From Furfurilactobacillus milii (GTDB lineage Bacteria; Bacillota; Bacilli; Lactobacillales; Lactobacillaceae): a DNA stretch of 64,000 bases. Below are positions 26,270 to 35,057 of this stretch, in pieces. The position numbers were made by a program, and so were the translations under genes. The stretch covers positions 62,001 to 126,000 of the forward strand of contig NZ_WEZQ01000026.1 in the NCBI RefSeq assembly GCF_009864005.1. Direction: 5' to 3'. Every line of letters starts with the position of its first letter. Within the stretch, counting starts at the first letter, position 1. The notes beneath the pieces were generated by a model that was not told the origin of the DNA, ran no database searches, and saw nothing but the letters and a program-made list of their open reading frames with translations.

Positions 26270-27547
26270 ATGGCAAGACAGGGATTAACGACAAACATAG
26301 GATTGCGACGCTGGTTTTTCGTGCAGGTAATCATTCAAGAGCTTATTTTGATTGCAGGGCGTGTTGTACTCCATCAAAGTCGAACTACGCTGGTGGTGCT
26401 ACTGGATGTGATGCTGGTATTGAATTTATTAGGGTTGATTTTGTTGGCCCCGAATGAGGAAACATTAGCAAATCGTCATTGGTTTAAACGTTTTCTGTAT
26501 CGTTTTAATCACTATGGCCAAGTATTTGTTCAGACGGTGACGGTTTCATTGGTACTTATGGTATTGGCGGCCATCTGTGTGAAGCGGTTGCACGTTAATG
26601 CTAATGGTGCTGCAATCGTAGTCTTTATCATGTCATTGCTGGTTTATATTCCTATCGGCGTGTTTGCTTACGGCCGCATTGAATCATTGGTTGGCCGGAT
26701 TGTGGTCCTCTTCTCAGTTTGCTTTGAGGTCATCGTGATTGCGCCAGAAATTGCGGTCACGTCGTTTGAAAAGTCATTGGCGCCAGTAGTAAAAGACTTG
26801 GCAACCAGTGGTTTTATCGGTGCCGTTAGTTTCGTGATTATTACGGGCTTTGCAATGAAAGTTTGGGGGTTCCGTTTGCCACGATTTGGGTTTTCCAGAA
26901 CGGCACAGTGGTGGGTCATCGTTTTGCTAGCGTTGTTTTGTGTTGGCTACGTCATTTTTAATAGTTTTGAAGCAGGAACATCGTTTGGCACCCTGTGGGA
27001 ATTCGACTTTCACATGAAGTCACCGACTTTCAAGATGATGTTAAACGGTGTGGAACCTGGAATTGTGGAAGAATGGATGCTTCGCTTTGCCACGCTTAGT
27101 CTCATGATGCGTGCGTTTGAGTTTTCACGTCATCAGTTTGGCTGGTCTGTGGCTGTCACGAGTATTTTGTTTGGCCTGTTTCATTTGCCGAACGGGCTTC
27201 AGGGGCAAAGTTGGTCAGCTACATTTGAACAGGCGCTGTCGGCAGCCAGTATCGGTTGTTTGCTAGCCGCTTTGTATTTGTACACACGAGCTTTGTGGTG
27301 GCCGATGTTGTTCCATTTCAGCATTGATAGCTTTGTGTTTATGAGCAATGGCACGATGACGATGGGTAAACCAGGGATGTTTGACTGGTGGATGACCGTT
27401 ATCCTAGCCGTTATCTTTATCGCCATCACCATTTTCTTACTGACAGGTGAGCGGGGTCGCAATGCCAAACGGAATTTCCCAGAGTTTACTGGGAATGGGT
27501 TTTTTTTCGGCGGTTCAGTTGCCCTTCAAACGTTTCCAACCCGTTAG
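26270..27547 (+). CDS. CPBP family intramembrane metalloprotease
   Basis: A 425-residue protein with about ten membrane helices. The CPBP (Abi/CAAX protease) motifs are present: EEWMLR near residue 267, FGLFHLPNG near residue 303 and a later FHFSID. These supply Glu, Arg and His residues of the intramembrane glutamyl protease site. The role (peptide maturation, bacteriocin immunity or cell envelope) is not known. The last 24 residues are encoded across a terminator-like hairpin and T tract, so the C-terminus may be an extension. Confidence 0.85.
   Translation: MARQGLTTNIGLRRWFFVQVIIQELILIAGRVVLHQSRTTLVVLLDVMLVLNLLGLILLAPNEETLANRHWFKRFLYRFNHYGQVFVQTVTVSLVLMVLAAICVKRLHVNANGAAIVVFIMSLLVYIPIGVFAYGRIESLVGRIVVLFSVCFEVIVIAPEIAVTSFEKSLAPVVKDLATSGFIGAVSFVIITGFAMKVWGFRLPRFGFSRTAQWWVIVLLALFCVGYVIFNSFEAGTSFGTLWEFDFHMKSPTFKMMLNGVEPGIVEEWMLRFATLSLMMRAFEFSRHQFGWSVAVTSILFGLFHLPNGLQGQSWSATFEQALSAASIGCLLAALYLYTRALWWPMLFHFSIDSFVFMSNGTMTMGKPGMFDWWMTVILAVIFIAITIFLLTGERGRNAKRNFPEFTGNGFFFGGSVALQTFPTR
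27476..27508 (+). terminator. Terminator-like hairpin inside the end of the CPBP gene
   Basis: TTCCCAGAGTTTACTGGGAA followed by TGGG and eight T. It is in frame within the coding tail (GNGFFFGG). Confidence 0.7.
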
Positions 27548-27557
27548 TTATGTTGCT

Positions 27558-27742
27558 TGCGGTTGCCACCATTGACACGCTCGCCGTGGGACCGGTTCAA
27601 GCCCGAAGTTCGCGGTTTTTCACCTCGCCGTAAAACCTCGTGAAGACCGCGAGTTTTTACGACCGTCCGTAACCTAAATTCGGGAAACCACCGAATTTAG
27701 GTTACCTTCACGGCTCGGTGTCAATGTTGGCGCCCTCCAGCT
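27558..27742 (-). repeat. Structured repeat, A-type copy 5
   Basis: Outer stem GCCACCATTGACAC with GTGTCAATGTTGGC; H1 GTAACCTAAATTCGG with CCGAATTTAGGTTAC (perfect); H2 CGTAAAA/TTTTACG. Confidence 0.92.
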
Positions 27743-27817
27743 GATATAACTGGAAATTTTGTACGTAGCATTTTTAGCACTAAATTGGCAGGCAACCAAC
27801 AATCTACTACATGAGTG

Positions 27818-27995
27818 GAGCTGACCGAAGACAGAGTTCCGTGTCGGCAACGCTTGGCGGCGGAACTTTGGCCGCTTAGTGTTGCGGGATGACTTATGAG
27901 ACGTGGGTTTCGGCTCATAATCAAGGTTAAAGACTCCGAGTTTAAGGAGGCTGAGACCGGTTCCCACGGAACGGCGTTTTCGGTCAGTGTAACGG
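27818..27995 (+). repeat. Structured repeat, B-type copy 5
   Basis: Outer stem GACCGAAGAC with GTTTTCGGTC; TTCCGTG/CACGGAA; H2 TTATGAG/CTCATAA; H3 GACTCC/GGAGGC. Divergently paired with A copy 5 across about 75 bp. Confidence 0.92.
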
Positions 27996-28058
27996 GCTTA
28001 AAACTTTTGAAATAAAGTTTACGAGCATTGTTACGGCGCCGATAATTTAGAAGTAAGC

Positions 28059-28106
28059 AAAAATACCCATCGCAATGGTTAATTTCCGTTTGCGATGGGT
28101 ATTTTT
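28059..28106. terminator. Bidirectional terminator
   Basis: AAAAATACCCATCGCAA pairs perfectly with TTGCGATGGGTATTTTT, just past the ltaS-like stop. Confidence 0.9.
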
Positions 28107-28122
28107 GTGGTATTGAAATGGA

Positions 28123-30210
28123 TCAACGACCCTTGTCATCAACCTCAGGGGCATCCGTGTGGTATAACCCTTCGATTGATTTATTGCCGTTTTGACTGTA
28201 CAGCGAGGTGCTACCGACGCCGCGATCGCGTTCGATCTGCTCGGCTTTCTGTAACCCCTTTGTGTACTTATATTTACTAGGATCAACAGGGGTAAAACCA
28301 TCTGGTTTGTAGAATCGCAATAGGTTCTTTTGATTCAATGAATCAGACAGGCTTAGTTCCTTGGTCACCTTGGCCTGCTCGGCGTCTGTGTGTTTCTTCT
28401 GTGCAGCTGTTAGGTTAGCAGGTTGACCAGTTTTGTTGTTGTAAATGGTGCCGGAAAGAGACGTGTAAGTCGGCGTCACAAAGTCTTGGTTACGGAAAGC
28501 CACGACTTGATCATGGTGTTTGGAGAAGAGGTCGGTACCAAACTGAACATACTTTTTGGAGTTGATGCCCAATAAGTGGAGCAGCGTTGGTTCAACGTCA
28601 ATTTCACCACCATATTGATGCTCGATCTTACCATGACCATTGCCCGGAATATGAACCATAAATGGCACACGTTGTAGTTGGGCGTTGTCAAAATTGGTCC
28701 AGTTGTCTGGATCCTTCCCAAGGACACTGGCGAGACTCTTGTTTTCTGAATTGGAAATCCCGTAATGATCCCCATAGATGACGATCATTGACTTGTTATA
28801 CAGTCCCGAGGACTTCAAGAAGTTGAACAGTTCCTCAACGGATTGGTCCAAGTAGTGGTTTGTGACAAAGTAGTTATTAACCGCGGAGTCATCGGTATCA
28901 GTCGTTTTGAAGTTGGGATCTTGGTCTTCCTTGCTTAGTTCAAACGGGAAGTGGTTTGTAACGGTCAGATATTTAACATAAAACGGCTGTTGCAGGTGTT
29001 GAAGGTACTTTACGGAGTCGTCAAACAACAGCTTGTCCTTCAAGCCATAACCCATGGAACGATCACCACTGTGATTGTAATACGGTTGTGAGAAGAAGTA
29101 TTGATAACCCAAATTTGGATATACGTTATTTCGGTTCCAGAATGTTGGCACATTACCATGGAAAACGGCAGTGGTGTACTTTTCAGGTGACTGTTCGAGA
29201 ATCGCCGGTGCGGCTTGGAAAGTTTCGTCGCTGCCCAGTTGGGCAAACAACGACCCCTGGGGCAGGCCGTACGTACCTGCTTCTAGCATGTTTTCCGCGT
29301 CAGACGTTTTCCCTTGGCTCACCTGATGGAAGAAATTATCAAACGCATAGGTATCCTTAGAATGATAAATGCTGTTTAAAAATGGCGTGACTTCTTTACC
29401 ATTAACTTTTTGGTCAATCGAAAATTGTTGGAAACTTTCAAGGTGAATCACAATCACGTTGCGGCCTTTAGCGGCACCAAACATCGTTTTATTTGGTGCG
29501 GCATAATGTTTCTGCGTAAAGTCAGTGACATCCTTTAGTTCAGACTTGGTGGCCGCGGCCCGCATTGAGGATGTGTGCCATTCACTAGCACCATCGTAAG
29601 CGGTGAAAAAGTCTAGTCCGAGGTACTTAACCACATATGTCCGGTCAAACGTCCGCGTCATTAATTGAGAACGGTCCATTTCAGCAACAGCTAAGTTGAA
29701 TGTAATAAACATAAGAGCAAACGACGTCACGGCGAAGCCGGTCTTTTTCGGCAGTGCTAGTTTGTCAAACTTCAACCAACGAAAGGCAAACAGCAGAATT
29801 AAAATGACTAAGTCCAACCAATAAAGGGCATCATGGGGCATGGTCAGGGCGAGAGAACTGCCTGATAAGCCCTGATTGACTTTGTCGTAGCCAGTCATTG
29901 TCGAAACTGTCATGTAATCGGTGAATTCACGGAAGTAAATCACGTTCAGATAAAGTAAGACAGTATTTAAGATGTAGGTTAACGTCAAGATTGGATAGAA
30001 GAACCGCGCCCGCCGTGCATAGAAAGCGAGGCCGAATAATAGAAGGCTAGTTCCAATCGGATTGATGGCGACAGTGAAGGCTTGAACGGGATCACTAATG
30101 GAAATGTGAAAATCGATCGCGTATGCCAACATTGTTTTGGCCCAAAAGACAAAGACCAGAAGCCAGAACAAACCGATTCGGGTGTTAAGTTTTGCTTGCA
30201 GCTTACGCAT
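28123..30210 (-). CDS. Lipoteichoic acid synthase-like (LtaS family) phosphotransferase
   Basis: A 695-residue protein with five N-terminal helices (residues about 10-200) and an extracellular sulfatase-fold domain. Catalytic features: HLESFQQF (metal Glu), GKTSDAENM with the nucleophile Thr, FHGNVPTFWNRN, and GDHYGIS (metal Asp/His). LtaS enzymes polymerise glycerol phosphate from phosphatidylglycerol onto the glycolipid anchor. It could also be a primase-type paralogue. GAGGA precedes the ATG at 30210. It is monocistronic. Confidence 0.92.
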   Translation of the reverse strand: MRKLQAKLNTRIGLFWLLVFVFWAKTMLAYAIDFHISISDPVQAFTVAINPIGTSLLLFGLAFYARRARFFYPILTLTYILNTVLLYLNVIYFREFTDYMTVSTMTGYDKVNQGLSGSSLALTMPHDALYWLDLVILILLFAFRWLKFDKLALPKKTGFAVTSFALMFITFNLAVAEMDRSQLMTRTFDRTYVVKYLGLDFFTAYDGASEWHTSSMRAAATKSELKDVTDFTQKHYAAPNKTMFGAAKGRNVIVIHLESFQQFSIDQKVNGKEVTPFLNSIYHSKDTYAFDNFFHQVSQGKTSDAENMLEAGTYGLPQGSLFAQLGSDETFQAAPAILEQSPEKYTTAVFHGNVPTFWNRNNVYPNLGYQYFFSQPYYNHSGDRSMGYGLKDKLLFDDSVKYLQHLQQPFYVKYLTVTNHFPFELSKEDQDPNFKTTDTDDSAVNNYFVTNHYLDQSVEELFNFLKSSGLYNKSMIVIYGDHYGISNSENKSLASVLGKDPDNWTNFDNAQLQRVPFMVHIPGNGHGKIEHQYGGEIDVEPTLLHLLGINSKKYVQFGTDLFSKHHDQVVAFRNQDFVTPTYTSLSGTIYNNKTGQPANLTAAQKKHTDAEQAKVTKELSLSDSLNQKNLLRFYKPDGFTPVDPSKYKYTKGLQKAEQIERDRGVGSTSLYSQNGNKSIEGLYHTDAPEVDDKGR

Positions 30211-30429
30211 GAATCAAGGTCCTCTTTTTAAATTTACTCGTCAAAAAGCATATGACATAGTTTACCACGTCGGCCAGTGGCTGTTCACTATTGGCAAAAT
30301 GACCTTACGCAAACTTTAACCGGCTAAAGAATGTTTACGTTCCGCAAAGAAGCCCGTCAATTTTACTTAACAACGGTACCGTCGTGTATAATAGAGTCTA
30401 GAAAACATTAAAATTTGGGGGTTATTAAC

Positions 30430-31089
30430 ATGGCATCAGTGACACTGTATTTGGTCCGTCATGGACAAACTTATTTTAATATTTATAACAAACTGCAAGG
30501 TTGGAGTAATTCACCGTTGACCGACAAGGGCCTAGCAGATGCTAAGTCGGCTGGTGAACGGCTAGCTAATGTGTCGTTTGCAGCGGCCTATTGTTCTGAC
30601 ACAACGCGAGCGCAACAAACAGCGGCAACGATTTTGACTGAAAACAATGTTTCAAATGTCAAACAACCGATTAGCAGTCCATTTTTCCGCGAACAATTCT
30701 ATGGTTCGTTTGAAGGCGAAAACATGAATTATGTGTGGGACCAAGTCGGCCGTCCACATGGATTAAATGGGTTTAAAGAAATCGAAGAAAAATATTCAAT
30801 TGCCAAGGCGAAGGACTTCATGAAAGAGGCCGATCCGTTTCATGATGCCGAAAGTAACGACGAATACTGGCAACGAATCGATCGTGGTTTTGATTTGATT
30901 CGTGAAAACGATGATCTTTCTGACGGCGATAATGTATTAGTTATCAGTCACGGCAATACGTTGCTCAGTCTGATGGAGCGCTACGGAGGCGGCAAGTATG
31001 ATCTCAGCGTCCGTCCAGAAAACGGCAGTGTGACCCGCCTTTCCCTCGATGATCAGAAGATTACGGTGTTGGGGTATAACGAAAAGTGA
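30430..31089 (+). CDS. Histidine phosphatase family protein (phosphoglycerate mutase-like)
   Basis: A 219-residue enzyme with the phospho-His motif LVRHGQT near the N-terminus, SDTTRAQQTA, FYGSFEGE and a late ISHGNTLLS with the second His. Branch features fit cofactor-dependent broad-specificity phosphatases in lactobacilli rather than glycolytic mutase. The start at 30430 is set by a GGGG site; a TTG frame from 30415 lacks one. TATAAT lies at 30387-30392. Confidence 0.88.
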   Translation: MASVTLYLVRHGQTYFNIYNKLQGWSNSPLTDKGLADAKSAGERLANVSFAAAYCSDTTRAQQTAATILTENNVSNVKQPISSPFFREQFYGSFEGENMNYVWDQVGRPHGLNGFKEIEEKYSIAKAKDFMKEADPFHDAESNDEYWQRIDRGFDLIRENDDLSDGDNVLVISHGNTLLSLMERYGGGKYDLSVRPENGSVTRLSLDDQKITVLGYNEK

Positions 31090-31095
31090 GCGTGA

Positions 31096-31117
31096 CCAGC
31101 CCGGGTTTAGGGCTGGG
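31096..31117. other. Hairpin directly after the phosphatase gene
   Basis: CCAGCCC pairs with GGGCTGG around a seven-base loop. No T tract follows, so it may be part of the adjacent repeat rather than a terminator. Confidence 0.6.
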
Positions 31118-31139
31118 AGCGCGTTATGGCTATGTAGCA
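31106..31139. repeat. 34-bp direct repeat, copy 1
   Basis: Begins TTTAGGGCTGGGAG and ends GGCTATGTAGCA; identical to 31272-31305, 166 bp away. Confidence 0.9.
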
Positions 31140-31271
31140 GTCGAGAATCGAGCGGTCTTTGCTTGGTTTTCATCAGCTTCGGGTTATGCACAGTCTTCTG
31201 GGCGGCAGTGACACGTTTTGGCTATGTAGTAGTTTTGCCTGTGCAATGGTCAGTTTCAGTTGTGCACAGGC

Positions 31272-31305
31272 TTTAGGGCTGGGAGCGCGTTATGGCTATG
31301 TAGCA
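31272..31305. repeat. 34-bp direct repeat, copy 2
   Basis: Identical to 31106-31139. A third, partial echo (CGTTTTGGCTATGTAG) lies at 31214-31229. A hairpin GCCTGTGCA/TGTGCACAGGC lies at about 31237-31271. Confidence 0.9.
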
Positions 31306-31349
31306 TCAGCGACATCAATTTAAATAAAAGAATAACTAAGGAGCAATAA

Positions 31350-31838
31350 ATGAGTTTATTTCACTGGGGTAAGAAGAAAGAAGAAAAACCAGAACTTGAT
31401 ATTGAACAGCTTAAGGGAACAGACGGTAAGGTTTACGAAGATGCTGTATCTGTCCGCTTAGCTGTTTTTGTCGACGAACAAGGTATTGATAAGGAATTAG
31501 AGTTGGATGGTCATGACGAAGACGCAACGCACTATGTTGGTTACGATCATGGCACACCGGTCGTGACGGCGCGAGTCAAAGCCTTAGATGATGATCTACT
31601 TCAGATTCAACGGGTTGCAACCATTGATTGGGCACGGCACCGTGGTTATGCCGTCGCGCTGATCAATCAGATTACGGCTGATGCCAAGGAAAATGGTTTC
31701 AAGACGTTATATCTAGAAGCGCAAGAAACAGCTATCAGTTTTTATGCCAAACAAAGTTTCGAAGCTTATGGTCAACCGTTTTTGGAAGCTAACATTTGGC
31801 ACCGTAAGATGACTAAGGAACTATATCCAGAAGAATAG
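31350..31838 (+). CDS. GNAT family acetyltransferase
   Basis: A 162-residue GNAT protein with an N-terminal basic leader (HWGKKKEEK), VRLAVFVDEQGID, QRVATIDWARHRGYAVALINQI (acetyl-CoA loop) and AQETAISFYAKQSFEAYG. It is close to ElaA/YitI-type acetyltransferases; substrate unknown. An AAGGAG site precedes the ATG. It is followed at 54 nt by a MerR gene. Confidence 0.85.
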   Translation: MSLFHWGKKKEEKPELDIEQLKGTDGKVYEDAVSVRLAVFVDEQGIDKELELDGHDEDATHYVGYDHGTPVVTARVKALDDDLLQIQRVATIDWARHRGYAVALINQITADAKENGFKTLYLEAQETAISFYAKQSFEAYGQPFLEANIWHRKMTKELYPEE

Positions 31839-31892
31839 CACATGGACGTCATAATGAATTTCAGTAACATGCATTAACCTGGAGGTGGGTGG

Positions 31893-32354
31893 ATGGCGCG
31901 AACAAGTTTGCGCGACACCAGTAATGGTAAAATTTTTAGCACGGCGAATTTAATTTTCGGTATTAGTCAGATCAGTAAAATGACGGATGTTTCAACTCGT
32001 CAACTTCGTTACTGGGAATCAAAGGGATACATTAAGCCTAAAGAGCGTGAAGACGGTAATACGTCGCGTTTGTACGGCTATGACACGTTTTTAAAAGTGT
32101 CTGGTATCAAACTGATGTTGGATGAGGGTTACACCCTAGCTGCCTCTGTTGAACGCACAGATGCCTTGATGGCGGAAGCGTTCAATATTCGTGGCTTTTT
32201 GCTGGATGCGTATCATGGCGAGGCTACGATTGACGGGCAAACAATGCTAGACCTTGGTTATTTTGATGAAGATCATACGCAACGTTTGTACGCTCACAGA
32301 ACGGAAGATAACCGCGTCCATTATGTTGTTAAACCAGAAAATGGAGCAAATTGA
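31893..32354 (+). CDS. MerR family transcriptional regulator
   Basis: A 153-residue protein. The MerR helix-turn-helix starts late, near residue 25 (FGISQISKMTDVSTRQLRYW, then ESKGYIKP) with a wing of NTSRLYGYDTFLKVSGI. The C-terminal region is short and lacks the Cys patterns of metal sensors. GGAGGTGGG precedes the ATG. It is 4 nt from the TMEM175 gene, so it probably regulates or belongs to that operon. Confidence 0.85.
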   Translation: MARTSLRDTSNGKIFSTANLIFGISQISKMTDVSTRQLRYWESKGYIKPKEREDGNTSRLYGYDTFLKVSGIKLMLDEGYTLAASVERTDALMAEAFNIRGFLLDAYHGEATIDGQTMLDLGYFDEDHTQRLYAHRTEDNRVHYVVKPENGAN

Positions 32355-32357
32355 TCG

Positions 32358-32987
32358 ATGATGTCTAAATCACGTTTGGAAGCATTTAGTGATGGCGTTT
32401 TTGCCATTTTGATTACGATTCTTGTGTTGGAATTTCACGTTCCCGAATATCACCAGGGTCATTTAGCAGCGGCAATTGCGCAACAGTGGCCGGAATTTCT
32501 AGCTTATGCAGTCTCTTATTTCTATGTTGGGACGTTATGGCTTTTTCACCACGATTATTTTGCAAGTTTGAAGGCAATTGACCGAAATATGAATCTGATT
32601 AATTTGTTGTCTATGTTTAGTGTGACGTTGCTAGATTATCCCATGAGTTTGGTGGCAACGGCGATTGCAGAACGTAATTCAGCGGATATCCGCGTGTCTT
32701 TCATGATTTATTCTGCCGTAGCATTCTTTATTTCCGCTGTTTATTATTTGTTGTATCACTATCTTTATCTGCATCAACAGTTGATGGATAAGAATCATTT
32801 TATGTTTGACCGTAATATAAAAATGGATCCATTGCGGTCAATGACTTTGTATGGATTAGCAATTATTATGTCAACCTGGTCCAATTGGATTGGCGGTATT
32901 TTATTGCTGTCTGGCATTGCATTTCACTTTATTGCGTATTTGCATTTAAGTCGTAATCGCCGTCAGAATAGCAAACTGGAGGTTTAG
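32358..32987 (+). CDS. TMEM175-family potassium channel (DUF1211)
   Basis: A 209-residue protein with six helices. The signature RLEAFSDGVFAILITILVL near the N-terminus is the FSDG selectivity-filter helix of TMEM175 channels; prokaryotic members are tetrameric K+ channels with one six-helix repeat, as here. It likely conducts K+ across the membrane. It is tightly packed between MerR and a choloylglycine-hydrolase-family gene (1 nt), so the three form an operon. Confidence 0.88.
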   Translation: MMSKSRLEAFSDGVFAILITILVLEFHVPEYHQGHLAAAIAQQWPEFLAYAVSYFYVGTLWLFHHDYFASLKAIDRNMNLINLLSMFSVTLLDYPMSLVATAIAERNSADIRVSFMIYSAVAFFISAVYYLLYHYLYLHQQLMDKNHFMFDRNIKMDPLRSMTLYGLAIIMSTWSNWIGGILLLSGIAFHFIAYLHLSRNRRQNSKLEV

Positions 32988-32988
32988 T

Positions 32989-33966
32989 ATGTGCACCAGT
33001 ATTTTCCAAATTGCTTGTGACGGTACGCACGTCCTATCACGGACGATGGATTGGCCGACACTTGATGTCAGACCGACGTTTGTGCCACGAGATTACGAGT
33101 GGCAAAGCGATTTTGACCATCGTGTGCATAAAAATCAGTACGCGATTGTCGGCAGTGCCTTTCAATTGCCACATCGTATTGACATGTCGGATGGTGTTAA
33201 TGAATGGGGGCTGACGGCGCAGAAATTAACGTTTGCCAATGGTTCCAAACGTGCCGTTGAGCGGCGTGATGACAAAGTACAATTGGCGCCCTATGAGTTT
33301 GCGTTCTGGCTGTTGGGTAACTTTCGGTCTGTGGCAGAAATTGAAGCGCATATCGATGAAGTCGAGCTCATGGCTGACACATACAGTGACCGCAAGTATG
33401 GGCAGTCAGAACTGCATTTTGCAGTGGCTGACCGCACTGGGCGGATGGTGGCTATTGAACCGACGATTATGCCAATGCGTGTGGTCGATGACCCACTGGG
33501 AATTTTGACAAACGTACCCAATTTTGAAAAGCAGATTGACCGATTAACTGACTATATGGAATTTACCCCTGAATTTCTGGCGGGGCAGGTCCCGTTAAAT
33601 ACCGCCAAGGTCACTACCGGTAACTTATCGGGTAAGTCGATTCCACCTGGTTCATACAGCCCTTCGTCACGATTTATTCGGGCGGCTTACTTCAAAGAGC
33701 GGGCCAACCAACCGTTTAATGAGGACGACGCCATTATTAGTAGCTGGCACTTATTAGATGGTGTTGCGGTACCAAGAAATACAGACCATCAGCAAACATA
33801 TTCTGTTTACCGTGCAGCAGCGGTTTGTGAAAGTCGCACGTATTACTTTGAACCGTATAATCGTGAAAGCATTGTGAAGTTGCAGCTAACGGATGACATG
33901 TTGGCGTGGCAGAAACCAGTTTTTTACGATGTGGCTGATGAACTGCAAGTGGCATCGGTACGATAA
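32989..33966 (+). CDS. Choloylglycine hydrolase family enzyme (bile salt hydrolase/penicillin V acylase-like)
   Basis: A 325-residue Ntn hydrolase. The nucleophile Cys is residue 2 (MCTSIF) and is exposed by Met removal. SRTMDWP supplies the Arg and Asp of the active site; NVPNF and SSRFIRAAYF supply later Asn and Arg. These are the residues shared by bile salt hydrolases and penicillin V acylases; sequence alone does not decide the substrate. It is cytosolic with no signal peptide. GGAGG lies before the ATG. Confidence 0.9.
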   Translation: MCTSIFQIACDGTHVLSRTMDWPTLDVRPTFVPRDYEWQSDFDHRVHKNQYAIVGSAFQLPHRIDMSDGVNEWGLTAQKLTFANGSKRAVERRDDKVQLAPYEFAFWLLGNFRSVAEIEAHIDEVELMADTYSDRKYGQSELHFAVADRTGRMVAIEPTIMPMRVVDDPLGILTNVPNFEKQIDRLTDYMEFTPEFLAGQVPLNTAKVTTGNLSGKSIPPGSYSPSSRFIRAAYFKERANQPFNEDDAIISSWHLLDGVAVPRNTDHQQTYSVYRAAAVCESRTYYFEPYNRESIVKLQLTDDMLAWQKPVFYDVADELQVASVR

Positions 33967-34014
33967 TGTGACGGCAAGTAGATTGTCGTTCAGAAATAAT
34001 TAATTTAATAATAT

Positions 34015-34060
34015 AAAGAAGACTTCATGTTGGTAATCCTATCAACATGAAGTCTTCTTT
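34015..34060. terminator. Bidirectional terminator
   Basis: AAAGAAGACTTCATGTTG pairs perfectly with CAACATGAAGTCTTCTTT between convergent genes. Confidence 0.92.
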
Positions 34061-34094
34061 ATTGTGGTGACGAAAAGGATCATCCATCTACCGA

Positions 34095-35015
34095 TCAAAA
34101 AAAACGGTAATGTCGCAAAATGAGATAAACAACGGCGCCAAGCGCGATCATGATCAGAATGGTAATTTGCCAGCCATAGGGATTGTGCTCAAATGGCAGC
34201 GCAACATTTTCACCAAAGAAACCAGAAACGATGGTTGGCACAGTCATGATAATTGAGTAAGCTGTCAAGAATTTCATCGTGTTGTTCAGACTGTTATCAA
34301 TAAGGTTTGAATAAGCATTTGACACACGCTCAACCACGTCAGAAGCCATCTGGGCCATTTCTAAACCCTGTTGCGATTCAACTAGTATATCCGTAATATG
34401 TTCATTTTGATCTGCATTGACCGGTACGACTGGTGTCCGTTGCAGATCCTTAAGCATGTCTGTGTTGGTTTTTAACGCAGTCAGATAGTAAACCAAACTT
34501 GTCTCAAGGTCCATGAGTTCGTTAATGGCACTGTGTTCAGGATTAGTTTTTAAACTCCGTTGAATTTCTGCCCGCCGCCGGTCAATCCGATTGATTTTGT
34601 CCAAATAAGTCGTTGTCAGTTTGTACATCAATCCTAAAATGGCATCGATTGGTTGCTGTTGCTCAATTGGCGGCAATATCAATGCTGAATTGGAATTGAT
34701 AACCAGATTATGCACATAGTTCGTGGTACCGCTGGTGAACGTATATACTCGTTTGCCTTTGAACAGAAAACCAATTGGCGCCGTAGCTGCTTCAGGGGAA
34801 TCATCCGGTAAATCAGTGATGACATTAAAAATCATCAGTGAAATGCCTGCTTCCTTGTCAAATTCGATGCGGGCACGTTCACTAGGGTCGGTTGCGTACC
34901 CGTACATTTCTTCAGTTAGTTTGTAACTCTGAATGAGGCGGCGATGCTCAGCAGCTGTCTCATCCTGCACATCGACCCACTCAAAGTTATTATTGATTTC
35001 AATTGGTGTCAGCAT
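34095..35015 (-). CDS. CorA-family divalent cation transporter with altered GMN motif
   Basis: A 306-residue protein, start set at 35015 by GAGG. A soluble alpha/beta N-terminal funnel is followed by the long stalk helix and two C-terminal membrane helices, the CorA layout. The loop that normally reads YGMN reads GFFGENVALP, so Met is replaced by Glu. The GMN loop is the Mg2+ selectivity filter, so selectivity may differ. The closing basic tail HYRFF is present. It likely transports Mg2+, Co2+ or Zn2+. Confidence 0.85.
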   Translation of the reverse strand: MLTPIEINNNFEWVDVQDETAAEHRRLIQSYKLTEEMYGYATDPSERARIEFDKEAGISLMIFNVITDLPDDSPEAATAPIGFLFKGKRVYTFTSGTTNYVHNLVINSNSALILPPIEQQQPIDAILGLMYKLTTTYLDKINRIDRRRAEIQRSLKTNPEHSAINELMDLETSLVYYLTALKTNTDMLKDLQRTPVVPVNADQNEHITDILVESQQGLEMAQMASDVVERVSNAYSNLIDNSLNNTMKFLTAYSIIMTVPTIVSGFFGENVALPFEHNPYGWQITILIMIALGAVVYLILRHYRFF

Positions 35016-35057
35016 AATTTGCCTCAAAAATTCAGAATAAAATCGTTTACAGTCCCA

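Noticed and set aside
27558-27995. CRISPR array or tRNA genes in the repeat regions
   Set aside because: The copies are about 180 bp with internal stems and are spread across the window. There is no short, regularly spaced repeat and no cloverleaf, although GGTTCAAGCC resembles a T-arm.
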